Assembly: GCA_947500445.1 (NCBI GenBank)
Contig: CANMSB010000007.1
Coordinates: 62,001-126,000, forward strand
Source: an uncultured Flavobacteriaceae bacterium
Lineage (GTDB): Bacteria > Bacteroidota > Bacteroidia > Flavobacteriales > Flavobacteriaceae
Direction of reading: 5' to 3'
DNA length: 64,000 bases
Shown here in pieces: positions 17,588 through 27,350 of the stretch. Position 1 is the first letter of the stretch; each line of letters starts with the position of its first letter. The position numbers and the translations under genes were made by a program. The notes below the pieces were generated by a model. It saw nothing but the letters and a program-made list of their open reading frames with translations. It did no database searches and was not told where the DNA came from.

Positions 17588-19165
17588 ATGGAGACTTTTT
17601 TAGCCTTTTTAAGTAATATCCCGTGGTATCTGTGGTTACTGGGAGTATTGGCCATCGTGGCCATACGTGATATTTTTTTTCAAAGAGCGCACACCATATC
17701 CCATAACTATCCGATCGTGGGGCATTTAAGATACTGGTTGGAGAGCATCGGGCCGGAAATGCGCCAGTATTTTGTGGCCAACAATAGGGAAGAACTCCCT
17801 TTCAACCGTATTGAAAGAGGGTGGATCTATGCCTCGGCCAAACAAGAAAACAACTATGAAGGTTTTGGTACCGACCGTGACATTTATGCACACCACCACA
17901 TTTTTATTAAAAACCAGATGATGGGGTACACGGTTTCGGAAAATCATCCGAACGCAACGGATAAATCGTTTGTGCCCTGCGCCAAGGTCATGGGTGCCCA
18001 CAACGGTCGTAAAAAACCGTTTCGGCCGGCTTCCGTAATCAATGTATCGGCCATGAGTTTCGGTTCGTTGTCGGCCGCGGCGGTCACCTCCCTAAACAAA
18101 GGGGTGGCAAAGTCCGATGCGTACCATAATACGGGCGAGGGTGGATTGTCGCCTTATCACAAACAAGGCGGTGATGTGGTGTTCCATTTTGGTACCGGTT
18201 ATTTTGGCGTACGGTCCGAGGACGGGAATTTTTCAATGCCAAAAATGAAAAAACTGGTGGCCGAAAACCCTTGTATCAAAGCTATCGAAATTAAGCTCTC
18301 CCAAGGGGCCAAACCTGGAAAGGGCGGTGTGTTACCGGGTGCTAAAATTACTCCCGAAATCGCTGAAATCAGGGGAGTTGAAGTGGGCAAAGACGTGCTT
18401 TCGCCCGCTACCCATAAAGCCTTTGGCAGCATTCCCGAACTGTTACAATTTATAGAGGATATTGCTGAAGAGACAGGATTGCCCGTTGGCATTAAGGGCG
18501 CTATAGGAAAATTGGACCAATGGGAGGTTTTGGCCGATTTAATGGTAGCGACCGGAAAGGGGCCCGACTTTATAGCCGTTGACGGCGGTGAGGGCGGTAC
18601 GGGGGCCGCACCCCCATCCTTTGCGGATCATGTTTCCCTGCCTTGGGTTTATGGCTTTTCGAGTCTTTATCGGGTTTTTCAGGAACGCAAGCTTACCGAA
18701 AGAATCGTGTTCATCGGAAGCGGTAAACTCGGATTTCCTGCCAAAGCGGCCATGGCCTTCGCCATGGGAGCGGATTGTATTAACGTAGCACGAGAGGCGA
18801 TGATGAGCATTGGCTGCATCCAGGCCCAAGTATGCCATACCAACGCCTGTCCGGCCGGTATTGCCACACAGAGCAAATGGAAACAACGGGGTATCGATAT
18901 CCCTTTAAAAAGTGATCGATTGGCCCAATACTTTAAAACCTTTAAAAAGGAGCTTTTAGAAATAACACATGCGGCAGGTTATGAACATCCCTGTCAGTTT
19001 TCCATGCAGGACGTACAAGTAAATGTGGACGATATCGACCTGAACCGGAATTTAAAGACCACCTATGGATACGAAAAAACACCGGTACCCTTCACATCGG
19101 TCGAACATTTGGGCAACTGTCCGCATCTTGGCGGAAAACGCACTAAAACCGCTAATGTAGGATAA
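17588..19165 (+). CDS. Membrane-anchored FMN-binding glutamate-synthase-family protein
   Basis: This 525-residue protein resembles only the FMN-binding (GltB C-terminal-like) barrel of glutamate synthase. An N-terminal membrane helix (about 9-28) precedes the domain. Characteristic segments are NVSAMSFGSLS, HNTGEGGLSPYH, GAKPGKGG, AVDGGEGGTGAAP and the Cys cluster C-x5-C-x4-C in IQAQVCHTNACPAG, which matches the [3Fe-4S] site. It lacks the amidotransferase domain and a GltD partner, so it is probably a stand-alone oxidoreductase of unknown substrate. It follows the M20 gene by 36 bases and may share its transcript. Confidence 0.85.
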   Translation: METFLAFLSNIPWYLWLLGVLAIVAIRDIFFQRAHTISHNYPIVGHLRYWLESIGPEMRQYFVANNREELPFNRIERGWIYASAKQENNYEGFGTDRDIYAHHHIFIKNQMMGYTVSENHPNATDKSFVPCAKVMGAHNGRKKPFRPASVINVSAMSFGSLSAAAVTSLNKGVAKSDAYHNTGEGGLSPYHKQGGDVVFHFGTGYFGVRSEDGNFSMPKMKKLVAENPCIKAIEIKLSQGAKPGKGGVLPGAKITPEIAEIRGVEVGKDVLSPATHKAFGSIPELLQFIEDIAEETGLPVGIKGAIGKLDQWEVLADLMVATGKGPDFIAVDGGEGGTGAAPPSFADHVSLPWVYGFSSLYRVFQERKLTERIVFIGSGKLGFPAKAAMAFAMGADCINVAREAMMSIGCIQAQVCHTNACPAGIATQSKWKQRGIDIPLKSDRLAQYFKTFKKELLEITHAAGYEHPCQFSMQDVQVNVDDIDLNRNLKTTYGYEKTPVPFTSVEHLGNCPHLGGKRTKTANVG

Positions 19166-19379
19166 TATCGTGGCATTTCTTTCGTTTTCGCTTCTGTACA
19201 AATGAAAGGGTGTTCGCAACCTTGTTCAACATTCCATTATAATGAAATGGCATAAAATACGCCATATTTCATCTGTTAATATTTATTGTTTTTTAATGGT
19301 CAGATGTAATTCACCAATAATCATTTCGGTTGGTATCAAGAATTGTTATGGCTCATTTCATAATTCATTTGGGATATTA

Positions 19380-19387
19380 TATTTTTG
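19380..19387 (+). promoter_or_regulatory. -7 box (TATTTTTG) for the OmpA-like gene
   Basis: TATTTTTG within GATATTATATTTTTGCC closely resembles the promoter of the E1 gene at 4241-4257. It lies inside the longer open frame that starts at 19330, so it supports the ATG at 19456 as the true start. The -33 element is weak. The rest of 19166-19379 shows nothing recognisable. Confidence 0.5.
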
Positions 19388-19455
19388 CCAAAAAACTAAA
19401 AGCACTGCCGTTTTGGCCTGTGCATCAAAAAGCAACTGAATCTAAAAGCCTATAC

Positions 19456-20226
19456 ATGAAACGACCACTACTTTTATTCCTTTTAATTTTTGGAAGCTGG
19501 GCTACCGTTACCGCTCAAAAAAAAAGTGAACTAATTGCAGAAAATAATGCGCTAAGATCACAGCTCGATTCCGTGAACGGGTTGGTTTTTGAAGCACAAA
19601 AAGATTCCAGGGTCAATATCGCAAAGGCGGAATCATTGGAAAGTCAGGTCAACGAGCTTCAGGATGCCAATGCCACCTTGCTTAAAAATTTAACCAGTTT
19701 CGCGGAAGTGTCCAGTAAAAATTCCCAGAACATCAACAATGCACTGGAAAGTCTGGCCGAAAAAGAAGCCCAACTTAAATCGATTACCGATGCTATTGCC
19801 AGTAACGATTCCACGGCATTGGTGGTACTGACAAATGCCAAACAATCGTTGGGAGAAAACGCAAAAATTACGGTATCCAATGGGGCAATCGTTGTTTCTG
19901 AAAGTCTTACTACCTTGTTCAATTCCGATACGGACAGTAACATCAACACCAATAGTGAACCTTGGATCGGAAAAATAGCGGCAATATTAAAAGCAAACCC
20001 CGCAATGGCCCTTACAGTAGAGGGATTAACGATGACCGGAGATATCGATTTGGCCACCCGCCAAGCCAATACGGTTGCCGCGGTACTCCAAAAAAACTTT
20101 CAGGTAGATCCAAATAGGCTAATGGCCATAGGAAAAGACGGCAACTTCAAAGAGGGGGTCAATTTTAAAATACACCCGAAGTTCGATGATTTTTACAACA
20201 TGGTCCGTAAAAATATGAAAAATTAA
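19456..20226 (+). CDS. OmpA-like exported protein with degenerate peptidoglycan-binding domain
   Basis: This 256-residue protein has a signal peptide (MKRPLLLFLLIF... ending VTAQ), a coiled coil with an N-A-x-L-x-x-Q pattern, and an OmpA-like C-terminal domain. It looks like a paralogue of the 10023-10874 lipoprotein: both have the NLTxLTxxx/NITNALESL-type linker and the same ending (F-Y-x-M-x-x-x-M-K). However VEGHTDD has become VEGLTMTGD, and the NRRTRI motif has become FKIHPK. The Asp and Arg that bind diaminopimelate are therefore lost. It also has no lipobox Cys. It may be a dimer partner or a diverged structural protein. Its last 4 bases overlap the convergent SGNH-like gene. Confidence 0.72.
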   Translation: MKRPLLLFLLIFGSWATVTAQKKSELIAENNALRSQLDSVNGLVFEAQKDSRVNIAKAESLESQVNELQDANATLLKNLTSFAEVSSKNSQNINNALESLAEKEAQLKSITDAIASNDSTALVVLTNAKQSLGENAKITVSNGAIVVSESLTTLFNSDTDSNINTNSEPWIGKIAAILKANPAMALTVEGLTMTGDIDLATRQANTVAAVLQKNFQVDPNRLMAIGKDGNFKEGVNFKIHPKFDDFYNMVRKNMKN

Positions 20227-21275
20227 GGTGTTTCGGGAAACACTAAATTCGCTCCATCGGCGTCTTCCATTTGCTGTAGTTCATTCCAAATAAAGGGAAC
20301 CAGGGTCGCATATGATTCGCGAACTTCCGAATGTACCGTTTCGGGCACCTGAAAATCTGCCTCGGTCGGTATACCGTACATGGCCATATAACTGATCAGG
20401 CCTGCCAAAAAATAAATCGTGGGACGCCCATGGGGCGCATCATCTTCATACAACATGTTTACGGGTATGGTATTCAAGGATGTTTCGGTAAGCAACTTTC
20501 CGATAATAGGGCCTACGGGTATCATTTGTATCGTTAGATCCGGACGCGCATTTTTTAAATTTTGGTAATACTGCAACCACCAATCGTGAAAGTCACCACG
20601 TAAATAGGCATTGTAGTTCTCAAATTCGGTATCTGTCGGAGGAAATTGCTCCATAAACGGGGCCATGTCGGGCCAGTTCTCATAGATATAAAAGGGAACA
20701 CCAGGTTCCTGTTCCGACACCCAATCGAAAATTTGGAGTGTAGCCGATTCCGGTGAAAAATTATTCGGATTGTCCCCTTCATAAGGAAGGTCCGACGGGC
20801 GGTACTGCACAAAGTTTCCTGCGGTGAGCAATACCGTGTTAAAATTGGCCTGCGCGAAGGTTTCGGTATCCGAATCCCAGGCGGGAGTCACCAGATCGAA
20901 CCCCCACTGCGCAATTGGTGGTAAGTTTGCGTGCTGGGGCAAAAAACCATATTGACCGGATACGGAAAAATCCATATTACCAGCTTCCGAAAGCACATGC
21001 AACCAATGCGGAACGGTGGTCTCGTTGCTTGGGGTCGGAATCAAAGGAGGGTCGTGAACAATTAGACTATGTCCGAAAATATAGGTTTTTAAATTTGTGG
21101 TAAGCGGGGTCGGCATATCATCCATCATACCGTCCTCTTCAGGGGTTTCGTCCGATCCCTCATTTTCAGGGGGTACAACTACCTCTTCATCATTTTCGGC
21201 CATGGAGGAGTCATCCGAACAGTTCGAAAATAGTCCGATAAAAAGAATAAACGAAAAAACAACGTATTTTCCCAT
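20223..21275 (-). CDS. SGNH-hydrolase-like lipoprotein
   Basis: This 350-residue lipoprotein has a signal peptide ending FSNC and an acidic, Pro/Glu-rich linker (about 25-60). The domain then opens with IFGHSLIVH, a likely SGNH block I (GxSL). A late DDAPHG resembles the catalytic D-x-x-H block V. A Gly/Asn region (LLTAGNFVQY) could be block III. I infer an esterase or carbohydrate esterase on the cell surface. The ATG at 21275 is chosen because it gives the signal peptide; the frame stays open to 21380. No partner genes are seen. Identification rests on short motifs only. Confidence 0.6.
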   Translation of the reverse strand: MGKYVVFSFILFIGLFSNCSDDSSMAENDEEVVVPPENEGSDETPEEDGMMDDMPTPLTTNLKTYIFGHSLIVHDPPLIPTPSNETTVPHWLHVLSEAGNMDFSVSGQYGFLPQHANLPPIAQWGFDLVTPAWDSDTETFAQANFNTVLLTAGNFVQYRPSDLPYEGDNPNNFSPESATLQIFDWVSEQEPGVPFYIYENWPDMAPFMEQFPPTDTEFENYNAYLRGDFHDWWLQYYQNLKNARPDLTIQMIPVGPIIGKLLTETSLNTIPVNMLYEDDAPHGRPTIYFLAGLISYMAMYGIPTEADFQVPETVHSEVRESYATLVPFIWNELQQMEDADGANLVFPETP

Positions 21276-21524
21276 ACTTCTGAATGTCTTATAGATTGCT
21301 TCAATAACGTAAGAACGGACCATCGTATTGCTTCCTGTACGAGGGATGATACCGCCATGGCCAATGGACTTTTTGAACATAGCACGAAATATGGGATGTT
21401 TTCCAAACAGAATAGGGCCGGTAAATCGTACCCGATTTCACTTTGGTAAAATACTTTTTGAAAAAAATATTCGTTGTACAACATGATATTGAACTACAAC
21501 CAAAAAAACTAAATACACCATCAA

Positions 21525-22043
21525 ATGAAAGGAGAACAAATTCTACAAATGTTCGGCTTCTTGTTGCCCGCCGTAGTTACCGGCGTTGTCGCATTCTATT
21601 TTTTTAAGTTGCATACCAAAAATGAGGATGGCAGAAGGCGTTTTCTTTTGCACAAGGATACCCAAAAGAACACCCTTCCGATACGGCTACAGGCCTACGA
21701 GCGTATGGCGTTGTTTTTAGAACGCATTGCGATACCTAGTTTGGTAGTGCGAGTCGCGCCAAAAACCGCAGATAAAAATGCTTACGAAAATTTATTGATC
21801 CAAAGCATTGAGACCGAATTCGAGCATAACTTATCACAACAGGTTTATATGACCGATGAATGTTGGAACGTTATTAAAGCGGCCAAGAGTGCGACCATTC
21901 AGATGATCCGTAAGGCTGGTATGAGCGAAACCGACTCTGCCGATAAACTACGAGAAGATGTTTTAACGGAAACCATGGACAAGAGTTCGCCCTCGGCTAC
22001 CGCCTTGGCTTTTGTTAAAAAAGAAGTGGGCGACCTTTGGTAA
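21525..22043 (+). CDS. Conserved hypothetical protein with one N-terminal membrane helix
   Basis: This 172-residue protein has a single hydrophobic helix near residues 8-27, then a mixed charged region with an Arg-rich segment and helices (LQAYERMALFLERI, ETEFEHNLSQQVY). It resembles short membrane-anchored proteins commonly conserved in flavobacteria but without a known role. It lies between divergent and convergent neighbours with about 100 bases on each side, so it appears monocistronic. No catalytic motif is visible. Confidence 0.65.
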   Translation: MKGEQILQMFGFLLPAVVTGVVAFYFFKLHTKNEDGRRRFLLHKDTQKNTLPIRLQAYERMALFLERIAIPSLVVRVAPKTADKNAYENLLIQSIETEFEHNLSQQVYMTDECWNVIKAAKSATIQMIRKAGMSETDSADKLREDVLTETMDKSSPSATALAFVKKEVGDLW

Positions 22044-22142
22044 CGCCCATTTGCCACGAAAATATACTATCGTTTCAGAACAGCGGACGGACGAATATTG
22101 TAGCCGTTTAAGTTGATTGGCTAGCGGTATAAGAAATATCGT

Positions 22143-23072
22143 TTATTGATCTGTTACCGTTTGTTCCAGCTCAGGTTCGATCTGATTCAGTTCTACATTT
22201 TTGTATTTGGCATAATTATAACCACTCTCCCACCAAGCCGTCATTTTCTCCTTGTCGAATATCAAGGAATTTGTAGTCAATACCGTAGGGGTATAATAAA
22301 AGTTAATAATGGCGTCATGATGGTTGGCGACCAGTTTCCCGATCCGAATATTTTGATACTCGATCCTGTCGAGAATAAACTCAAAAATGGTAGTGAGTAA
22401 CGAAAATGGATTTTTAGAGGGCATTCGATTGAGATGGTTGACCTCCGTTTGCAAAACGATGACGTCAATCTCGGTAGCCCCGCGTTTTACGGCTTCTTCG
22501 ATCGGTACCATATTACCCAGACCACCATCGGCATACTCACATCCATTCTTTCGAACCAAACTCATGAACGGGGCATAGTTGCATGAAATCCAAATCCACT
22601 CGCAAAATTCTTCATAATCAAAGTCATTGATGCTTTTATATTCCACCTGGTTCAAGGAAAGGTTGGAAACGGTAATAATAATATCGGTGGGTCCGTTTTT
22701 TAATGTCTTGAACTCTTCTTCGGTCAAACTATCCTTGATTAACGCCAACAGGTTTTTACTTTCCCCAAACGTTTTTCGTCCGGCATAGAAATTTTTCAAT
22801 ACGTTCCAATGGTTGATGCTGATATTCAATACCCCGTACTTTTTTTCTACCTTGAAGGGGCAAATACTAAAAATGCTCTTTTGATTTACCGAAGTATATA
22901 CGTGCTTTATCTTTTCTACTTTTTCCAATGCCAAATGCGAAATGAGAAGGCTTCCGGTAGAAGTTCCTAAAAAAAGATCGTACCGGTGCCCTAATTCTTG
23001 CATCAAATATTGGGCAACACCGCCTGCAAAAGCACCTTTGCTACCGCCTCCTGAAATGACCAATGCGCGCAT
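22143..23072 (-). CDS. Patatin-like phospholipase
   Basis: This 309-residue lipid acyl hydrolase has all patatin hallmarks: the oxyanion loop GGGSKGAF at the N-terminus, nucleophile elbow GTSTG (about residue 38), and the catalytic Asp in DGGLG (about 182). It has no signal peptide, so it acts in the cytosol or at the inner membrane on phospholipids. The ATG at 23072 places the Gly-rich loop normally; a TTG at 23078 overlaps the preceding stop. It starts 2 bases after the M1 aminopeptidase gene and is probably co-translated with it. Confidence 0.88.
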   Translation of the reverse strand: MRALVISGGGSKGAFAGGVAQYLMQELGHRYDLFLGTSTGSLLISHLALEKVEKIKHVYTSVNQKSIFSICPFKVEKKYGVLNISINHWNVLKNFYAGRKTFGESKNLLALIKDSLTEEEFKTLKNGPTDIIITVSNLSLNQVEYKSINDFDYEEFCEWIWISCNYAPFMSLVRKNGCEYADGGLGNMVPIEEAVKRGATEIDVIVLQTEVNHLNRMPSKNPFSLLTTIFEFILDRIEYQNIRIGKLVANHHDAIINFYYTPTVLTTNSLIFDKEKMTAWWESGYNYAKYKNVELNQIEPELEQTVTDQ

Positions 23073-23074
23073 AA

Positions 23075-25165
23075 TCAATCTAATTTATTTTGTAAATAGC
23101 TGGTTTTGTTCTTTTCAAGTGTTTTCAACAGCCCTGCTATCCGTTCTTTATAAACGTCATCTTTTAATAAAACGTCTAACAGGGCACGTGCAAATTTTTT
23201 AAATTGCCAGGAGTGATGGCCAGTGGCCTGCATCAAATCCAGCAAGTTGGTATCGGTAAAGCCAAACGCTTCGTTTAAATACCCGAACGCCATTCTTCTG
23301 GTTTCCGTACTATAAATACTTGAGGTGTAGCCCTGTAGCTCATCAAAATATTGCTTGGTCAACCGTCCGTTATAACCATCGGTCAAACACGCCAACGTCA
23401 GCCATAACAATCGTACGTTTTTGTTGGGCAATCCCACAACGCTCTTTGTCGCTTCTAAATATTGGGACCTGTCTTCCGGATAAGCTACCCATAATTGTAG
23501 CAGTGCGTTTTCTATGGTACGGTAACTGTTATCCTGCAACAAAGAGACTACTTTTTCTTTAGGGTACTTTGAAATATCATCGACCATTACTAGGGATTGG
23601 CGCAAAGGAATGGTATCGGCAGCAAAGGCCAACTCCACAATTTCCGGCGATATGGTCGGTGCATGTTCCGATATCACATATCGCTTAAAATGCACGGATT
23701 CCGTTTTGTTCCAATAGTCTACATCATCCAGGGAATCTTTTTCCGGAGCGGCGTTACGCTTTTCCATTTCAAACAGTAAGCGAAGCGATGCCGCTCCTTT
23801 TTGCAAACTGCTTTCTAGTGCTTCCCCCGGCAACTTGGTACTGACCAACCAATCGTTTTTAAACTGGGTTAGGTCCGTTTTGCTTGTGGAGGCCATGATG
23901 TCCAAAAAATCGGATACTGTTGCATTTTTATAGGCAAAGGTGCGCAGATACGCTTGTATCCCTTTACGGAAATTGGCATCCCCCACCTTCTCTCGGAGCA
24001 TATGTAACGCCAAAGCCCCTTTTTCATAAAATGTAAGGCTACTGGCATGGGCATCCAACAAACTTTCACCCTCGCCCTCTTCCACCTTTTGGCGGAGCCT
24101 TCGGTATGAACGGTATAACTTCCAGTAATAATGATCGTTCCCAAAAAGTTCCTTCTCTGCCAAATAGGCGTAATATGTAGCAAAACCTTCGTGCAGCCAA
24201 TGGTTTTCACTATCGGTTTCCGTAACCAAATTACCGAACCATTGGTGTGCCAGCTCATGCGCATTTACATTCACATAGTTCACATCTATATAGGCGATGG
24301 AATCCACTACGTAACTATCGGAAAAAAGCGTCGTACCGGTATTTTCCATTCCCGCATACAAAAAGTCCTTTACGGGAACTTGCTTGTAATTCTGCCAAGG
24401 GTATGCAACCCCGATTTCCTTCTCCAAAAAGTCAAAAATTCGGGTAGTATACCGGTATGTCGGTTCAACGCGCAAGCTATCTGCTGGATAATAATAGTTG
24501 ACCAACGGAATGCCACTTTCGGAAACCAAGGCCTGCGAATTATAGTTTCCCATAGCAAATGCCAAAAGGTAACTGCTCATGGGCTCCTGCATGCTATAGC
24601 TCCATTGCTTTTCATCCTTCGAAGCGTTCTTGGAACCCGTAAGTTTGCCGTTGGCGATTACCCTAAGGCTTTTCGGGGCCGTCAGGGTCATTTGAAACTG
24701 CACCTTCTCGGTCATGTCGTCAAAACTGGGCAGCCAATGACTGGTATACTTTCCTTGGCCCTGCGTCCAAACCTGCTCGTTTCCTGTAACGGTGTCGAAC
24801 CAACCGATAAAGTACACGGTTTGTTTTGGGGTGCACTCATAAGCGAGGTCCAATGTATACGTTTTGTCCTTTTTTAGATTATGGTGCAAAACAATTTTTT
24901 CGTCGGAAACCGTGTGCCCCACCTTTTTACGGTTCAGTCGGACTTCGGAAAAATTCATATGATGTGCATCCAAAAAAACGGAATCTATTCCTTCGATTAC
25001 CTTGAATGTATAGGTAACGGCACCTGATAAGCTTTTGCTTTCCGGATGGACTTGGACGGAAATGTCCGCGGTAAGAAAGTCTACGCTCGGTTGTTGCTGT
25101 GCAAGCAAACCTAGCATCGAAAAAAAGAAACCAATAAAAAAACGAAATACCATAATCGAATTCAA
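23075..25165 (-). CDS. Exported M1-family aminopeptidase
   Basis: This 696-residue zinc metallopeptidase has a signal peptide ending LLAQQ. It shows the full gluzincin site HELAHQWFGN and WLHEGFATY (HExxH plus downstream Glu), with the preceding GxMEN-type exopeptidase motif present as YAGMENTG. It should remove N-terminal residues from peptides in the periplasm. It forms a two-gene unit with the downstream patatin gene. It contrasts with the 1096-3948 protein, which has the fold but not the zinc ligands. Confidence 0.92.
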   Translation of the reverse strand: MNSIMVFRFFIGFFFSMLGLLAQQQPSVDFLTADISVQVHPESKSLSGAVTYTFKVIEGIDSVFLDAHHMNFSEVRLNRKKVGHTVSDEKIVLHHNLKKDKTYTLDLAYECTPKQTVYFIGWFDTVTGNEQVWTQGQGKYTSHWLPSFDDMTEKVQFQMTLTAPKSLRVIANGKLTGSKNASKDEKQWSYSMQEPMSSYLLAFAMGNYNSQALVSESGIPLVNYYYPADSLRVEPTYRYTTRIFDFLEKEIGVAYPWQNYKQVPVKDFLYAGMENTGTTLFSDSYVVDSIAYIDVNYVNVNAHELAHQWFGNLVTETDSENHWLHEGFATYYAYLAEKELFGNDHYYWKLYRSYRRLRQKVEEGEGESLLDAHASSLTFYEKGALALHMLREKVGDANFRKGIQAYLRTFAYKNATVSDFLDIMASTSKTDLTQFKNDWLVSTKLPGEALESSLQKGAASLRLLFEMEKRNAAPEKDSLDDVDYWNKTESVHFKRYVISEHAPTISPEIVELAFAADTIPLRQSLVMVDDISKYPKEKVVSLLQDNSYRTIENALLQLWVAYPEDRSQYLEATKSVVGLPNKNVRLLWLTLACLTDGYNGRLTKQYFDELQGYTSSIYSTETRRMAFGYLNEAFGFTDTNLLDLMQATGHHSWQFKKFARALLDVLLKDDVYKERIAGLLKTLEKNKTSYLQNKLD

Positions 25166-25229
25166 GTGTAATCCAAATTTACCATTTTCGTTTGTTGCAC
25201 TTAAACTATCGATGCGCTAAATTCGTTTT

Positions 25230-27335
25230 ATGAACGCCCAACTGCTCCAAACGCCTATCGCCTACCTCAAAGGAGTTGGTCCGAATAGGGCCGAAACCTT
25301 ACGATCAGAGCTAGGAATTGCGACGTTTTCGGACTTGCTCAACTTTTTCCCTAACCGCTATATCGACAAAACCCAATACTACAAGGTGGCGCAACTACAG
25401 CGCAACAGCGCCGAGGTACAACTGGTGGGTAAAATCGTCAATATCAAAACCATTGACCAAAAAAAGGGAAAAAGATTGGTCGCTACCTTTGTTGACGATA
25501 CGGGAACAATGGAACTGGTATGGTTTCGGGGACAAAAATGGATCAGGGAAAACCTAAAACTGAACACGCCTTATGTCATTTTTGGAAAATGCAATTGGTT
25601 CAACAATTCGTTTTCGATGCCCCATCCGGAAATGGAGTTGGTGTCGGAACATAAAAACGGCCTTAAAATAGCCATGCAACCGGTGTATCCCTCTACCGAG
25701 AAACTGAGCAATAAAGGAATAACCAATAGGGTAATCAGTAAATGGATGCAGCAGGTTTTTATGGAGACCAAAGGTCGCTTTTCCGAATCCCTGTCGCCAT
25801 GGCTATTGGATGCCTTAAAGTTACTATCCAAAAGTGAGGCCATTTTCAATGTACATTTCCCCAAAAGCCAAGCGTTGTTGGCAAGGGCCCAGTTTCGATT
25901 GAAGTTCGAAGAATTGTTCTACATTCAGTTACAACTTATCGCGAAAAAACAGTTGCGCAAACAAAAGATAAAGGGGCTGCCCTTCGATCGCGTGGGTACC
26001 TTGTTCCATGATTTTTACAATAATTTTTTGCCTTTTGAACTTACCAATGCCCAAAAACGCGTGGTAAAGGAAATTCGCGCAGATCTTGGTAGTAATGCCC
26101 AGATGAACCGATTATTGCAGGGCGATGTAGGTTCCGGAAAAACGATTGTTGCGGTATTGATCATGCTTTTGGCCATAGATAATGGTTTTCAAGCCTGTTT
26201 GATGGCCCCGACCGAAATTCTGGCAACACAACATTACAATGGTATTCAGCAACTTTTAAAAGGAACCGGAATTGAGTGTGCCCTACTGACCGGTTCGGTT
26301 AAACAGTCGGTTCGCAAACCGTTGCACGAACAATTGGAGGAAGGTTCCCTACAGATCTTGATCGGAACACATGCCCTTTTGGAGGATAAGGTGAAATTTA
26401 AGAACCTAGGCCTTGCCATAGTAGATGAACAACATCGTTTTGGTGTGGCCCAGCGTTCCAAACTCTGGCACAAAAACACCCTTCCGCCCCATATACTGGT
26501 TATGACGGCCACTCCCATACCACGAACGTTGGCCATGAGCCTTTATGGCGATCTGGATATTTCGGTTATCGACGAACTGCCGCCAGGTAGGAAACCCATT
26601 AAAACGGTACATCGATTCGATAGTAATCGGTTAAAGGTATTCCGGTTTGTTCGCGACGAAATAAAAAAAGGCCGCCAGGTGTATGTTGTGTATCCGTTGA
26701 TCCAGGAATCCGAGGCGCTGGATTATAAGGATCTGATGGATGGTTATGAAAGTATCGCGAGGGACTTTCCCCTACCCGATTATCAAATTTCCATTGTACA
26801 TGGGCAAATGAAACCGGCCGACAAGGACTATGAGATGGACCGTTTTGTAAATGGTGAAACACAAATTATGGTGGCCACCACCGTTATTGAGGTGGGTGTA
26901 AACGTACCCAATGCCTCGGTTATGATCATTGAAAGTGCCGAGCGCTTTGGCCTATCCCAATTACACCAGTTACGCGGGCGTGTCGGTAGGGGTGCAGATC
27001 AAAGTTTTTGTATTTTGATGACGGGACATAAGTTATCCTCCGAAGCAAAGACCCGAATGGAAACAATGGTCCGGACCAATGATGGTTTTGAAATTGCGGA
27101 GGTCGATCTGAAACTTCGGGGACCCGGTAACCTTATGGGTACCCAGCAAAGTGGGGTTTTACAATTAAAAATTGCCGATTTGATCAAGGACAATGCCATC
27201 TTAAAGACCGCGCGGCATTACGCCATTAAAACCCTAAATGAAGATCCCGCACTTGGCCATCCCGAAAATCGGGTCATACGGGACACTTATGCTCAACTGA
27301 GTCAAAACAAGACCATTTGGAATTATATTAGTTAA
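25230..27335 (+). CDS. recG: ATP-dependent DNA helicase RecG
   Basis: This 701-residue superfamily 2 helicase remodels stalled forks and branched DNA. The N-terminal wedge domain with an OB fold (about 60-170) precedes the motor. Motor motifs are GDVGSGKT (about 300), MAPTEILATQH, VDEQHRFGV, TATPIPRTLA and the TRG-like C-terminal segment LRGRVGRG with the usual RecG ending. The length matches the family. Its 3' end is 15 bases from the convergent giant lipoprotein gene. Confidence 0.94.
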   Translation: MNAQLLQTPIAYLKGVGPNRAETLRSELGIATFSDLLNFFPNRYIDKTQYYKVAQLQRNSAEVQLVGKIVNIKTIDQKKGKRLVATFVDDTGTMELVWFRGQKWIRENLKLNTPYVIFGKCNWFNNSFSMPHPEMELVSEHKNGLKIAMQPVYPSTEKLSNKGITNRVISKWMQQVFMETKGRFSESLSPWLLDALKLLSKSEAIFNVHFPKSQALLARAQFRLKFEELFYIQLQLIAKKQLRKQKIKGLPFDRVGTLFHDFYNNFLPFELTNAQKRVVKEIRADLGSNAQMNRLLQGDVGSGKTIVAVLIMLLAIDNGFQACLMAPTEILATQHYNGIQQLLKGTGIECALLTGSVKQSVRKPLHEQLEEGSLQILIGTHALLEDKVKFKNLGLAIVDEQHRFGVAQRSKLWHKNTLPPHILVMTATPIPRTLAMSLYGDLDISVIDELPPGRKPIKTVHRFDSNRLKVFRFVRDEIKKGRQVYVVYPLIQESEALDYKDLMDGYESIARDFPLPDYQISIVHGQMKPADKDYEMDRFVNGETQIMVATTVIEVGVNVPNASVMIIESAERFGLSQLHQLRGRVGRGADQSFCILMTGHKLSSEAKTRMETMVRTNDGFEIAEVDLKLRGPGNLMGTQQSGVLQLKIADLIKDNAILKTARHYAIKTLNEDPALGHPENRVIRDTYAQLSQNKTIWNYIS

Positions 27336-27350
27336 GGAGGTACTCCAAGC

